From Desulfobulbus elongatus DSM 2908 (GTDB taxonomy: Bacteria; Desulfobacterota; Desulfobulbia; Desulfobulbales; Desulfobulbaceae), in contig NZ_JHZB01000015.1 in the NCBI RefSeq assembly GCF_000621145.1, positions 43,556-107,555 of the forward strand: DNA of 64,000 bases, read 5' to 3'. This document shows, in pieces, positions 29,520 to 40,805 of the stretch (the stretch's first letter is position 1; each line of letters begins with the position of its first letter). The translations under genes and the position numbers were made by a program. Under the pieces are notes generated by a model. It was given only the letters and a program-made list of their open reading frames with translations, ran no database searches and was not told where the DNA came from.

Positions 29520-30059
29520 ATGGAAGTAACCGAAGCACTGACCAGCAAAAAGCAGGAGATCCTCTCTGTGTGGATCGAGCGGACCCTCGACAGCTACATC
29601 GCGCCAGGTTTTTTTAAAAGCGCCAAGGATCCCTTCGCCAACCCGGTGGGCAGCAATATCACGGCGGGATTGACCGCCCTGTTCGACTTGCTGGTGGCCA
29701 AGGCCGATCTCCAGGCCTGTGCCAAGCCGCTGGATCAGGTGGTCCGGATCCGGGCGGTCCAGGAGTTCACCCCGGCGCAGGCCGTCGCTCCCTTTCTCGA
29801 GTTGAAATGGGTGGTGAAGCAGGTGCTCTCCGGCGACAAGGCGACCCGGCCGCTGTTGGGCAAACTGGATGCCCTGGATTGCGATATCGACCGGATGGCG
29901 CTGACGGCCTTCAATATCTACAGCGAATGCCGCGAGCAGTTGTACCGCAACCGGATTCGGGAACTGAAAAGCGGCAGAGCCCTGCTCACCGATGCGGCTT
30001 GCCCCTCCGCCCTTCTGCGGCGGGAGCAGCCGGGTGCGGATGCTACGACCGAACCGTGA
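29520..30059 (+). CDS. RsbRD N-terminal domain protein preceding dsrM
   Basis: 179-residue helical protein resembling the RsbRD N-terminal (globin-like sensor-type) domain: it starts with KKQEILSVWIERTLDSYIAPGFFKSAKDPFANPVG. A short gene of this type is commonly found immediately before dsrM in sulfate reducers. There is no STAS domain and no membrane segment. A regulatory or assembly role for the Dsr complex is suggested only by this conserved position. It ends 108 bases before dsrM. Confidence 0.75.
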   Translation: MEVTEALTSKKQEILSVWIERTLDSYIAPGFFKSAKDPFANPVGSNITAGLTALFDLLVAKADLQACAKPLDQVVRIRAVQEFTPAQAVAPFLELKWVVKQVLSGDKATRPLLGKLDALDCDIDRMALTAFNIYSECREQLYRNRIRELKSGRALLTDAACPSALLRREQPGADATTEP

Positions 30060-30167
30060 ACGGGTGTGACCCGCCGGAGGAGGGCTCCACAGCGGGAATC
30101 TGGAGCGCGCTTCCGGCTTGTACGTAACTTGGACGTTATCGTTAACTTGAATGCGAAGGAGTGATCG

Positions 30168-31181
30168 ATGAAGTACGCCTTCCCTTTGGCGGCAGTCATT
30201 GCCCTGGTGTTGTGTGCGCTGATCCTGGTGCAGATACCGGGAATGCAATACCTCTTTGGTGTTGTCATTCCGTATCTGGCCATGGCGCTGTTCTTAGGCG
30301 GTTTTTGCTACCGGGTCATCCATTGGGGCAAATCGCCGGTTCCCTTCAAAATTCCCACCACCTGCGGCCAGGGCTATTCGCTGCCCTGGATCAAGCACGA
30401 CAAACTCGAGGCCCCGGTCAACGCCGCCCAGGTCGTGGCCAGAATGTTTCTTGAAATCGTGTTCTTCCGTTCGCTCTGGCGCAACACCAAGGCCACCGTC
30501 TATGCCGGCCCGAAACTGACCTATGAATCGAGCAAGTGGCTGTGGCTGTTCGGCATCATGTTCCACTACAGCTTCCTGGTGATCGTCATCCGTCACATGC
30601 GGCTGTTCCTCGACCCGGTGCCGGGTTTGGTTGCCTTCGTGGAGATCGGCGACTCGCTTCTGCAGATCGGCGCGCCGGCCATGTACATGACGGACGTCAC
30701 CATCGTCCTCGCCCTGCTGTTCCTGTTCGCCCGCCGGCTGACCAACCCCCAGGTGCGCTACATCTCCCTGATGAACGATTACTTCCCGCTCTTCCTCATT
30801 CTGGGGATCGTGGCGACGGGCATCCTGATGCGCTTTTTCCTCCGCGCCGACGTGGACATCAACGCCATCAAGCAACTGGCGGTGGGACTGGTCACCTTCT
30901 CGCCGACCATCGTCACCGAGATCAGCCCGCTGTTCTATGCCCACCTCTTTCTGGTGTGCACTCTGCTTGCGTACTTTCCCTTCAGCAAGCTCATGCATAT
31001 GGGCGGCGTCTTCCTCAGCCCGACCCGGAATCTGGCCAACGATTCCCGGATGAAACGCCACATCAACCCCTGGAATCCGGAGATCAAGCCGCACTCCTAC
31101 GCCTCCTACGAGGACGAGTTCCGCGAGGATATGGTCGAGCAGGGCATTCCCGTCGAGAAAGAGTTGCCGTCGCAAGGCTAA
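30168..31181 (+). CDS. dsrM: Sulfite reduction membrane subunit DsrM
   Basis: 337-residue NarI-like cytochrome b subunit of the DsrMKJOP complex. About six hydrophobic segments lie between residues 5 and 290; conserved histidines sit in MFHYSFLVIVIRHMRLF and in the later SPLFYAHLFLVC and SKLMHMGG helices and would ligate heme b. It exchanges electrons with menaquinol and passes them to DsrK. AAGGAG precedes the ATG. First of five dsr genes with short gaps. Confidence 0.95.
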   Translation: MKYAFPLAAVIALVLCALILVQIPGMQYLFGVVIPYLAMALFLGGFCYRVIHWGKSPVPFKIPTTCGQGYSLPWIKHDKLEAPVNAAQVVARMFLEIVFFRSLWRNTKATVYAGPKLTYESSKWLWLFGIMFHYSFLVIVIRHMRLFLDPVPGLVAFVEIGDSLLQIGAPAMYMTDVTIVLALLFLFARRLTNPQVRYISLMNDYFPLFLILGIVATGILMRFFLRADVDINAIKQLAVGLVTFSPTIVTEISPLFYAHLFLVCTLLAYFPFSKLMHMGGVFLSPTRNLANDSRMKRHINPWNPEIKPHSYASYEDEFREDMVEQGIPVEKELPSQG

Positions 31182-31220
31182 GACTAACGCTGGATAATTC
31201 AAGAGGATAAGGACAGAGCA

Positions 31221-32852
<1,632 letters not shown>

Positions 32853-32879
32853 CTGACCGGCAGGAAGGGAGGAAGAGCG

Positions 32880-33254
32880 ATGTATGATAGCGGTAAGATA
32901 ATCCCGGGACTGATCATTTTCGTCCTGTTTATTACCATACCCATCTGGTACAACCGCGGCGGCGCCGGGACCGAGCCACCCAAGCCCGTGTTGCCCAAGG
33001 ATGCCAAGACCTGTGTGCTGCCGGCGGCAGAAATCCGCGCCGAGCACATGAAGCTGCTCAACGTCTGGCGCGACGAGGTGCTGCGTGACGGCCAGCGGGC
33101 GGCAGTGACTGTAGACGGCAAGGAATACCCGAAGAGCCTGATGCTGAACTGCATGAAATGCCACACCAGCAAGAAGCAGTTCTGTGACACGTGTCATACT
33201 TATGCATCGGTTCGTCCCTATTGCTGGGACTGCCACCTGGCCCCTGTTGAGTGA
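32880..33254 (+). CDS. dsrJ: DsrJ, periplasmic triheme cytochrome c
   Basis: 124 residues. The N terminus holds one membrane anchor (IIPGLIIFVLFITIPIWY). The C-terminal part has three heme c attachment sites in quick succession: CMKCH, CDTCH and CWDCH. This is the standard DsrJ architecture. It supplies the periplasmic redox arm of the complex with DsrO and DsrP. Confidence 0.95.
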   Translation: MYDSGKIIPGLIIFVLFITIPIWYNRGGAGTEPPKPVLPKDAKTCVLPAAEIRAEHMKLLNVWRDEVLRDGQRAAVTVDGKEYPKSLMLNCMKCHTSKKQFCDTCHTYASVRPYCWDCHLAPVE

Positions 33255-33276
33255 ACGGCGAAGGAGGAAAAAACAC

Positions 33277-34089
33277 ATGGATACAAATAGAAGAAATTTC
33301 CTCAAGGTAGCCGGCCTTTCCACATTGGCGGGCCTTGGTGGAACTGCGGTAGTTGATCGGTTGGTGACGGGGGCCGGCATGGCTCAGGCCAGTACCGAGG
33401 CAGGCCATGGCGCCGAACACGCCGCGCCGGCAAAGGCGGGCGCCAACCGCTACGGCATGGTCATCGACATCAAGAAATTCTATCAGGACCCGAGCCTCGG
33501 CGAAAAGGCGATCCATGCCTGCCACCAGGTGCACAACGTGCCGAATTTCCAGGATAAGCGCGACGAAATCAAGTGGATTTGGATGACCAAGTTCGAGAAC
33601 GCTTTTCCGGAGAAGCCGAACCTGTACCGGGACGAGGCCACAGCGACCAACACCCTGCCGATCCTGTGCAACCACTGCGACAATCCGCCCTGCGTCCGCG
33701 CCTGCCCGACCAAGGCGACCTTCCGCTATGAGGACGGCATCATCGGCATGGATTACCATCGCTGCATCGGCTGCCGTTTCTGCATGGCCGCCTGTCCCTA
33801 TGGCAGCCGCAGCTTCAACTGGCGCGATCCCCGGCCGTTCATCGCGCACGTCAATCAGGACTATCCCTCCCGGACGCGCGGTGTCGTGGAGAAATGCAAC
33901 TTCTGCGTCGAGTTGGTGCAGGCCGGCAAACTGCCAGCCTGTGTCGAGGCGGTCAGCGACAGCAAGGCACTCGTGTTTGGCAATCTCAACGACCCGAACT
34001 CCGAGATCCGGAAGATCCTGAAAGAAGCGCACACCATTCAGCGCAATCCTTCCCTCGGTACCTTACCTTCCGTCTTTTATATCGTGTGA
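33277..34089 (+). CDS. dsrO: DsrO, periplasmic ferredoxin-type iron-sulfur protein
   Basis: 270 residues. It begins with a Tat signal (NRRNFLKVAGLSTLAG), implying export in folded form. Four-cysteine cluster motifs follow: CNHCDNPPCVRACP, CIGCRFCMAACPYG and CNFCVELVQAGKLPAC, typical of FdhB/PhsB-type electron-transfer subunits. The ATG at 33277 after AAGGAGG places the twin arginine at residues 5-6. It should pass electrons between DsrJ and the membrane subunit DsrP. Confidence 0.94.
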   Translation: MDTNRRNFLKVAGLSTLAGLGGTAVVDRLVTGAGMAQASTEAGHGAEHAAPAKAGANRYGMVIDIKKFYQDPSLGEKAIHACHQVHNVPNFQDKRDEIKWIWMTKFENAFPEKPNLYRDEATATNTLPILCNHCDNPPCVRACPTKATFRYEDGIIGMDYHRCIGCRFCMAACPYGSRSFNWRDPRPFIAHVNQDYPSRTRGVVEKCNFCVELVQAGKLPACVEAVSDSKALVFGNLNDPNSEIRKILKEAHTIQRNPSLGTLPSVFYIV

Positions 34090-34096
34090 GGCCCCC

Positions 34097-35269
34097 ATGT
34101 TTGAAAAAGCATTAAAAGGAAACAATTACTACTGGATGTGGCTGGCCTTCCTCGGCTTTTTTATCGCGGTGGCGGCTGTCTGCTACCTCCGCCAGTACTT
34201 TTACGGTCTCGGCCTCACCGGCATGACCCGCGACGTCTCCTGGGGGATCTACATCTCCCAGTTCACCTTCCTGGTCGGCGTCGCCGCCGGGGGTGTCATG
34301 CTGGTGCTTCCCTACTACATTCACAACTTCAAGGCCTTCGGCAAGATCACCATCCTGGGCGAATTTTTGGCCATCGCCTCCCTGCTGATGTGCATGATGT
34401 TCATCATGGCCGACCTCGGCCAGCCGCTACGGGGCCTGAACGTCCTCTTTTACCCCACGCCGCATTCCATGCTCTTCTGGGATATGTGCGTGCTCTGGGG
34501 CTATCTGCTCCTCAACGCCCTGTGCGGCTGGGTCATCCTGACCGCGGAGCGCAAACAGGTGCATCCGCCGAAGTGGATCTACTTTTTCGTCTACCTGTCG
34601 ATCCCCTTCGCCTTTTCCATCCACACCGTCACCGCCATGCTCTACTGCGGTCTACCCGGTCGCCACTTCTGGCTGTCCGCGATCGTCGCCCCCCGCTTCC
34701 TGGCCTCGGCCTTCGCCGCCGGTCCGGCCCTGATCGTGGTCATGGCCCTGATCCTGAAACGGGTCGCCAACTTCGATGCCGGCAAGCAGGCCATCGACAA
34801 AATGGTGACCATCATCACCTATGCGGCCATCGCCAACATGTTTTTTGTCGGCCTGGAGTTCTTCGTCGGCTTCTACTCGGACATCCCCGGCCACAAGCAC
34901 ACCCTGCAGTACCTGTTCTTCGGGCTGGAACACCACGGTCATGTCTACAATAACTTGGTGCCGTTTATGTGGGGCTTCGTGGTGCTCTTCCTGGTGGGCA
35001 TCGCCCTGATCACCCATCCCCGCACGAGAAGGGAAAACGATCTCTGGCTGGGTCTCGGCTGCGCCTCGATCTTCCTCGCCTTCTGGCTGGACAAGGGCAT
35101 CGGCTTCGTGCTCGGCGGCTTCGTCCCCACGCCGACCGAGGAGATCGTCGAGTATTATCCGACCTTCAACGAGATCTTCATCACCATCGGGGTCTGGGCT
35201 GCCGGATTCTTCATTCTCACCATCCTCTACAAGATCGCCATCGGGGTGGAGCACGAGATCGAAGCCTGA
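34097..35269 (+). CDS. dsrP: DsrP, NrfD-like membrane subunit
   Basis: 390 residues with about ten hydrophobic helices. The NrfD/PsrC-type fold is suggested by helix 1 (YYWMWLAFLGFFIAVAAVCY) and the WGIYISQFTFLVGVAAGG segment. It lacks heme and cluster motifs, as expected; it is the second quinone-interacting subunit of the Dsr complex. The start is seven bases after the dsrO stop. A bidirectional terminator ends the operon. Confidence 0.94.
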   Translation: MFEKALKGNNYYWMWLAFLGFFIAVAAVCYLRQYFYGLGLTGMTRDVSWGIYISQFTFLVGVAAGGVMLVLPYYIHNFKAFGKITILGEFLAIASLLMCMMFIMADLGQPLRGLNVLFYPTPHSMLFWDMCVLWGYLLLNALCGWVILTAERKQVHPPKWIYFFVYLSIPFAFSIHTVTAMLYCGLPGRHFWLSAIVAPRFLASAFAAGPALIVVMALILKRVANFDAGKQAIDKMVTIITYAAIANMFFVGLEFFVGFYSDIPGHKHTLQYLFFGLEHHGHVYNNLVPFMWGFVVLFLVGIALITHPRTRRENDLWLGLGCASIFLAFWLDKGIGFVLGGFVPTPTEEIVEYYPTFNEIFITIGVWAAGFFILTILYKIAIGVEHEIEA

Positions 35270-35283
35270 CACCCGTCGTCAAC

Positions 35284-35320
35284 CCAAAAAAACCCCCGAG
35301 CCACTCGGGGGTTTTTTTTT
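35284..35320. terminator. Bidirectional terminator between dsrP and prepilin peptidase
   Basis: Stem CCCCCGA / TCGGGGG flanked by seven A on the left and a ten-base T-run on the right, so it can serve both converging transcripts. Confidence 0.92.
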
Positions 35321-35344
35321 GCCTCGTAATGATCGGTTGGCCGT

Positions 35345-36130
35345 TTACAGACCGGCAGCGGTGAGATACAGGCGCCAGAGCGTGTGAATCTGTTCCTGAA
35401 AAAAGAGATAGGAAAGCGCGGCCAGGGCCAGAAAGGGACCGAAGGGAAGACGGGTCTGACCGCCTTTTTTTTGCCGGAACATGGCGGCGATGCCCACCAG
35501 GCTACCGACCAGGGAACTGGCAAAGACCACGTAGAGCAAGCTTTGCCAGCCGAGGAAAGCGCCGATCATGGCCAGCAGCTTGATATCGCCGCCGCCCATC
35601 CCCTCCCGGCCGGTCAGGGCGTAGTACCCGTAGGCGACCGCGTAGAGCAGGCCGCCGCCCAACAGGATGCCAAGGCCGGACTGCTGCCAGGTCACGGCAG
35701 GGACGAAAAACGAGCCGATAAAGCCAAGGACAATGCCGGGGAGGCTGATGCGATCGGGAATTATTTGATGATGGATGTCGATAAATATGATAACCAGCAG
35801 GGCAGCGCAAAAGACGAAATAGAACACGGACGCAAGGCCGATGCCGAACCGGTGGGCGACCAGCGCCGCCAAGCCGGCCATGGCCAGTTCGACCAGCGGA
35901 TACTGCCAGGAAATGGCCACCTTGCAGGTGCGGCAGCGGCCGCGCAGCACCAGGAAGCTGAGCAGCGGGATGTTCTCGTACCAGGCCAGCGGCTGCAGAC
36001 ACCGGGGGCAATGGGACGCCGGAAAGACGATGGAGGCGCCCTCCTTCGGCAGCCGGAGGATGACCACGTTGAGAAAGGAACCCACCACGGCGCCGAGCAC
36101 CGCAGCCATGACGAGCAGAGTCGATTGCAT
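35345..36130 (-). CDS. pilD: Type IV prepilin peptidase / methyltransferase
   Basis: 261-residue inner-membrane aspartic protease that cleaves and N-methylates type IV pilins and pseudopilins. The N-terminal four-cysteine cytoplasmic loop (CPRCLQPL ... CRTCK) of PilD is present, as are the two catalytic Asp motifs IDIHHQIIPD and GGGDIKLLAMIG (GxGD). About seven to eight membrane helices. No pilus genes are in the window. It is a single gene facing the dsr operon. Confidence 0.94.
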   Translation of the reverse strand: MQSTLLVMAAVLGAVVGSFLNVVILRLPKEGASIVFPASHCPRCLQPLAWYENIPLLSFLVLRGRCRTCKVAISWQYPLVELAMAGLAALVAHRFGIGLASVFYFVFCAALLVIIFIDIHHQIIPDRISLPGIVLGFIGSFFVPAVTWQQSGLGILLGGGLLYAVAYGYYALTGREGMGGGDIKLLAMIGAFLGWQSLLYVVFASSLVGSLVGIAAMFRQKKGGQTRLPFGPFLALAALSYLFFQEQIHTLWRLYLTAAGL

Positions 36131-36197
36131 GATTGATAACCACCTGTTGATTGTTCAGAAAACCACGGTTCACCCGTGATCTGTTGTATCGTTTTCC

Positions 36198-36974
36198 ATG
36201 CCCGAGTACCAGGAAAATTCCATAGTCCAGAAGATTGATCGGCTCGCCGAAACCTTGTACCGGCTGACCCTGCGCGCTCCCCTGATCGCCGCCGCCGCCC
36301 GGCCAGGGCAGTTTGTCATGGCGACCTGCGGCCCCACCCTCGATCCCCTGCTGCGCCGCCCTTTTTCCATTCACCGCTGCAGCGGGCCGGAAACCATCCA
36401 ACTCCTGATCCGGGTGATCGGCCGGGGCACGGAGCTGCTCGCCCGCTGCCGACCCGGCGAAAGCGTGAGTCTGATCGGACCGCTGGGCCGGGGATTTCGC
36501 CTTCCGGCGCCGACCACCCCTGTCTGCCTGGTCGGGGGTGGCATCGGCATCGCGCCCCTGCTCTTCTGGGCCGATCGATTGGATGCGCCTGAGCGCTGCG
36601 CCGTGCTGCTCGGTTCGCGCACCGGCGAAGAACTGACAGAGCTGACCGCGGCATTCAGCCAACTGGGCTGTCGGGTCGAAACCGCCACCGACGACGGCTC
36701 CCTGGGCCATCACGGCCTGGTAATCGATCTGCTCATCCCTCATCTGACCACGGTGAGCAAGGTCTATGCCTGCGGCCCCCATCCGATGCTGGCCGCGGTG
36801 GCAGCGGCCTGCCGGAGCGCCCGCGTTCCCTGCGAGGTTTCGCTGGAAGCGCATATGGCCTGCGGTCTGGGCGCCTGCCTCGGCTGCACCGTCCCGGGCG
36901 CCGACGGCCGCTATCTCCATGTCTGCAAAAACGGGCCGGTGATGGCCGCCGAGGAGGTGGCATGGAACCGGTGA
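36198..36974 (+). CDS. pyrK: Dihydroorotate dehydrogenase electron-transfer subunit
   Basis: 258-residue FAD/[2Fe-2S] subunit of class 1B dihydroorotate dehydrogenase. The FAD motif is RRPFSIHR, the pyridine-nucleotide motif [13 protein letters not shown], and the [2Fe-2S] site CGLGACLGC ... C near the C terminus. It lets NAD+ accept electrons from dihydroorotate oxidation in pyrimidine synthesis. The stop lies 13 bases inside pyrD, so the two are translationally coupled. Confidence 0.93.
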   Translation: MPEYQENSIVQKIDRLAETLYRLTLRAPLIAAAARPGQFVMATCGPTLDPLLRRPFSIHRCSGPETIQLLIRVIGRGTELLARCRPGESVSLIGPLGRGFRLPAPTTPVCLVGGGIGIAPLLFWADRLDAPERCAVLLGSRTGEELTELTAAFSQLGCRVETATDDGSLGHHGLVIDLLIPHLTTVSKVYACGPHPMLAAVAAACRSARVPCEVSLEAHMACGLGACLGCTVPGADGRYLHVCKNGPVMAAEEVAWNR

Positions 36975-37897
36975 CCGCCGCTCCCGATCTGTCCGTCTCC
37001 CTGGGGCCGCTGGCCCTGGCCAACCCGGTGCTGACCGCCTCCGGCACCTTCGGCTACGCCGCCGAATTCGCCCAGCTCGTGCCGCTCTCCCGCCTGGGCG
37101 GCGTGGTGGTCAAGGGGATCTCGCTGGCGCCGCGGTCCGGCAATCCGCCACCGCGCATCGTCGAAACGCCCTGCGGCATGCTCAACGCCATTGGCCTGGA
37201 AAATGTCGGCGTGGAACGGTTCATCAGCGACAAGATGCCCTTTCTGCGCACCTGCGGCTGCCGGGTGCTCGTCAACATCCTCGGCGACTCGGTCGAGGAC
37301 TACGCCACCCTGGCCGCGAAGCTGACCGGGGTGGCCGGCATCCACGGCCTGGAAGTGAACATCTCCTGCCCCAACGTCAAGAAGGGTGGGGTCGCCTTCG
37401 GCACGGTGCCGGAAATGGCGGCGGCGGTCACCCGCGCGGTCAAAGCGGCCACCGATCTGCCGGTCATCGTCAAACTCTCGCCCAATGTCACCGACATCGT
37501 GGCCATGGCCCACGCGGTGGCAACAGCCGGTGCCGATGCCCTCTCCCTGATCAACACCCTGATCGGCATGGCCATCGATGCCCGCACCCGGCGGCCCAAG
37601 CTAGGCAACGTCATCGGCGGCCTGTCCGGACCGGCGATCAAACCCATTGCCCTGCGCATGGTCTGGCAGGTGGCCGCGGCGGTCGACATCCCGGTGATCG
37701 GCATTGGCGGCATCGGCACCGCCGAGGATGCGATCGAGTTTCTCCTGGCCGGGGCCACGGCCGTCCAGGTGGGGACCGCCAATTTTTACAACCCGGCGGC
37801 GGCCGGAGAGATCGTGGCCGGCATCGAGGACTACCTGCGGCAGCAGGGTGAATCCTCGGTCCGGGCCATTATCGGCTCGCTGCGACTGGAGGCGTAA
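36962..37897 (+). CDS. pyrD: Dihydroorotate dehydrogenase catalytic subunit (class 1B)
   Basis: 311-residue FMN barrel. It shows [14 protein letters not shown] at the start, [12 protein letters not shown] with the catalytic Cys at about residue 137 (class 1 enzymes use Cys as base), and the phosphate motif [26 protein letters not shown]. Overlap with pyrK confirms the 1B type. The gene is followed after three bases by aroD, making a mixed pyrimidine-shikimate operon. Confidence 0.94.
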   Translation: MEPVTAAPDLSVSLGPLALANPVLTASGTFGYAAEFAQLVPLSRLGGVVVKGISLAPRSGNPPPRIVETPCGMLNAIGLENVGVERFISDKMPFLRTCGCRVLVNILGDSVEDYATLAAKLTGVAGIHGLEVNISCPNVKKGGVAFGTVPEMAAAVTRAVKAATDLPVIVKLSPNVTDIVAMAHAVATAGADALSLINTLIGMAIDARTRRPKLGNVIGGLSGPAIKPIALRMVWQVAAAVDIPVIGIGGIGTAEDAIEFLLAGATAVQVGTANFYNPAAAGEIVAGIEDYLRQQGESSVRAIIGSLRLEA

Positions 37898-37900
37898 GGC

Positions 37901-38596
37901 ATGGCGCGAAGCGGCCTGATCTGCGTCTCGGTGCTGGCCGAGGACTGCGCCGGCGTGCTGGCGGCGGTCGCGCCTGCGGCCGAACTGGCCGACGTAATCG
38001 AGATCCGGCTCGACGGCCTGCGCGAACCTCTTGACCCCGCCTGCATCGCCGCGCTCGCTAGACCGGTGCTGGCCACGAACCGGCCGGTCTGGGAAGGCGG
38101 CCGGTTCGTGGCCAGCGAGGAAGAACGGCTCGACCAACTCGACGCGGCCCTGCAGGCCGGCGCCCGCTATGTCGATATCGAGCTGCGGACCGCGCCGGAA
38201 CTGCGGGCCCACCTGCAGACAACGGCCCGCGCCTGTGGCGCCAAGGTGATCGTTTCCAGTCACGATTTTACGACCACGCCCCCGGCCGACCGGCTGAGCG
38301 CCACCCTGCGGCAGATGATCGCCTGCGGCGCCGATATCGGCAAAATCGTCACCACCGCCGCCTCGCCCGCCGATGCCCTGTGCATCCTCGCCCTCCAGCA
38401 GGAGGCGATGGCCGCCGGCTTCCCCCTCTGCGCCTTTGCCATGGGCGAGGCCGGCACGATCACCCGCCTGGCCACCCTCCGCCTCGGCGGCTTCATGACC
38501 TACGCCGCCCTGAGTGCGGTCCAGGCCACCGCGCCGGGCCAGATCACCATCCACGATTTGCGCCAACTACTCACCCTGCTCGACACCGCGCCATGA
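37901..38596 (+). CDS. aroD: 3-Dehydroquinate dehydratase, type I
   Basis: 231-residue Schiff-base class I dehydroquinase of the shikimate pathway. Visible: EIRLDGL near the N terminus, the catalytic His in IVSSHDF and the Schiff-base Lys in GADIGKIVTTA. Third gene of the operon; its TGA overlaps the ATG of aroE (ATGA). Confidence 0.92.
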   Translation: MARSGLICVSVLAEDCAGVLAAVAPAAELADVIEIRLDGLREPLDPACIAALARPVLATNRPVWEGGRFVASEEERLDQLDAALQAGARYVDIELRTAPELRAHLQTTARACGAKVIVSSHDFTTTPPADRLSATLRQMIACGADIGKIVTTAASPADALCILALQQEAMAAGFPLCAFAMGEAGTITRLATLRLGGFMTYAALSAVQATAPGQITIHDLRQLLTLLDTAP

Positions 38597-39426
38597 TCGA
38601 CGGCCATACCCACCTCTTCGGCATCATCGGCGATCCGGTCGAACACTCTTTAAGTCCGGCCATGCACAACGCCGCCTTCGCCCACCTGGGGCTCAACGGG
38701 ATCTATGTGCCCATGCGCCCCACCGATCTGGCCGACGGTTTCCGCGGCCTGCGCAGCCTCGGCTTTATCGGTGTCTCGGTCACCGTGCCGTTCAAGGTGG
38801 CGATCATGGACTTCCTCGATGCCATCGATCCCGTGGCCCGCAAGATCGGCGCGGTCAACACCCTGGTGTTCGCCCGGGCCGGCGCCACTGTCCGCTGCAC
38901 CGGCCACAACACCGACTGGCTGGGTGCGAACCGGGCCCTGGCCGAGGCCATCGATCCCGCCGGCCGCACCGTCCTGGTGCTCGGTGCCGGCGGTGCGGCC
39001 CGGGCCGTGGGATTCGGCCTGATCGAGGCCGGCGCCCGAGTCCTGCTCGCCAACCGCACCGAGGCCAAGGGCCGGGAACTGGCCGACCAGATGGGATGCC
39101 GCTTCATTCCGGCCGCCGAACTGGCCCAGGTCCGGGCCGATGCCCTGATCAACACCACCTCGGTGGGTATGGCGCCCCATGCCGACACCATACCGATCGA
39201 CCCCGAACTGCTCCCCCGTTTCCGGGTGGTCATGGACATTGTCTATGCGCCGCTGGCAACCCGGCTGCTGCGCGAGGCCGCCGCCCGCGGCTGCCGTACC
39301 ATCGACGGCCTCACCATGCTCCAGTACCAGGGGGCGGCCCAGTTCACCCTCTGGACCGGCCGCGAAGCCCCCCACGCGGTCATGCGCCAGGCCTTGCTCG
39401 ACGCCCTGCAGGGCCGCCACTCCTAA
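38593..39426 (+). CDS. aroE: Shikimate dehydrogenase
   Basis: 277 residues reducing dehydroshikimate with NADPH. The shikimate-binding pieces are DPVEHSLSPAMHNAAF and the Lys-containing VTVPFKVAIMD (catalytic Lys); the nucleotide-binding GAGGAARAV is followed by NRTEAKG. The C-terminal DGLTMLQYQGAAQF is intact. The start was set at 38593 by the ATGA overlap with aroD. Confidence 0.94.
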   Translation: MIDGHTHLFGIIGDPVEHSLSPAMHNAAFAHLGLNGIYVPMRPTDLADGFRGLRSLGFIGVSVTVPFKVAIMDFLDAIDPVARKIGAVNTLVFARAGATVRCTGHNTDWLGANRALAEAIDPAGRTVLVLGAGGAARAVGFGLIEAGARVLLANRTEAKGRELADQMGCRFIPAAELAQVRADALINTTSVGMAPHADTIPIDPELLPRFRVVMDIVYAPLATRLLREAAARGCRTIDGLTMLQYQGAAQFTLWTGREAPHAVMRQALLDALQGRHS

Positions 39427-39449
39427 CGCTTTTTTCGATTCGAGCCGAG

Positions 39450-40742
39450 ATGATCGCCATTACCCCTGTCCGCACCCTCGATGCCATGGTCACGGTTCCC
39501 GGTTCCAAGAGCCTGACCCAGCGCGCCCTGATCGCCGCCGCCCTGGCCGAGGGATCGTCCCGACTGCTCGGCCCGCTGGCCAGCGACGACACCCGCTACA
39601 CCATGGCCGCCCTGCGGGCCATGGGGGGCGACTGCGACGACCGCGATCCGGACTGCTGGCAAGTTCAGGGCACCGGCGGCCGGATCGAAGAGCCCGCCGG
39701 CGACCTCTTCCTCGGCAACAACGGCACCGCCACCCGCTTCCTCACCTCGGTGGCGGCGCTTGGCCACGGCCGCTTCCGCATCACCGGCAGCGAACGCATG
39801 GCCGAACGGCCGATCCTGCCCCTGATGGAAGCCCTGCGCGGCTGGCAGGTGCACATTGCCAGCGATGCCGGCACCGGCTGCCCGCCCCTGACCATCCAGG
39901 CCAACGGCTTGGCCGGCGGCCGTACCGTGCTGCCCGAGGGCAAGTCGAGTCAGTACCTCTCCTCCCTGCTCCTGGTGGCGCCCTATGCCGCGGCCCCGGC
40001 CGAGCTGGAGGTGCGCGGCGAAATCCTCTCCAAGCCCTACGTCGAGATGACCCTGGCGGTGATGGCCGATTTCGGCATCCGGGTCGAAGCCGCGCCGGCC
40101 CTGAATTTCTTCCGCATCCCCCAGGGCCGCTACCGGGGCCGGACCTACGCCATCGAGGGCGACGCCTCGGGGGCCTCCTATTTCTGGGCGGCGGCGGCGG
40201 TCACCGGCGGCCGGGTCGTGGTGACCAACGTGCCGGTGCCTTCCCTGCAGGGCGATGCCAGGCTCCTGCCCTATCTGGCCCGCATGGGTTGCAGCATCGA
40301 GCAGACCGAATCCGGCATCGCCGTGACCGGGCCGGAGGTCCTCGAAGGGATCGAACTGGACATGGGCGACATGCCCGACGTGGCCCCGACCCTGGCGGTG
40401 GTGGCCGCCTTTGCCGAGGGCACGACCATCATCAACAATATCGCCCACCTACGGATCAAGGAGTGCGACCGCCTGTCCGCCGTGGTCAGCGAGCTGCGCA
40501 GACTGGGCGCCGAGGTGGAGGAGGAGCCGACCCGGATGATCATCCACGGCAGGAAGGGCGGTGCCAATCTGCACGGCGCGACCATCGCCACCTACGACGA
40601 CCACCGCATGGCCATGAGCTTTGCCGTGGCCGGTCTGCGCATCCCCCGCGTGAACATCGCTGGCGAAGAGTGCGTGGCCAAATCCTTTCCCGATTTCTGG
40701 GAGCGGTTCGGCCGGATGGCCGAATCAGGACAAGACGATTGA
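39450..40742 (+). CDS. aroA: EPSP synthase
   Basis: 430 residues, transferring enolpyruvate from PEP to shikimate-3-phosphate. Signature GNNGTATRFLTS (in place of the more usual NAGTA/NGGTA) near residue 92, GSKSLTQRAL near the start and RIKECDRLSAV near the C terminus. The N-terminal motif and length support a full protein. It completes an aroD-aroE-aroA run. Glyphosate sensitivity class cannot be decided by eye. Confidence 0.93.
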   Translation: MIAITPVRTLDAMVTVPGSKSLTQRALIAAALAEGSSRLLGPLASDDTRYTMAALRAMGGDCDDRDPDCWQVQGTGGRIEEPAGDLFLGNNGTATRFLTSVAALGHGRFRITGSERMAERPILPLMEALRGWQVHIASDAGTGCPPLTIQANGLAGGRTVLPEGKSSQYLSSLLLVAPYAAAPAELEVRGEILSKPYVEMTLAVMADFGIRVEAAPALNFFRIPQGRYRGRTYAIEGDASGASYFWAAAAVTGGRVVVTNVPVPSLQGDARLLPYLARMGCSIEQTESGIAVTGPEVLEGIELDMGDMPDVAPTLAVVAAFAEGTTIINNIAHLRIKECDRLSAVVSELRRLGAEVEEEPTRMIIHGRKGGANLHGATIATYDDHRMAMSFAVAGLRIPRVNIAGEECVAKSFPDFWERFGRMAESGQDD

Positions 40743-40805
40743 GACCACCGGGTGCGAACACGCGAACGCGTCCGGACATGAACAGTGAAAATCAAAGGGG
40801 GAAAG

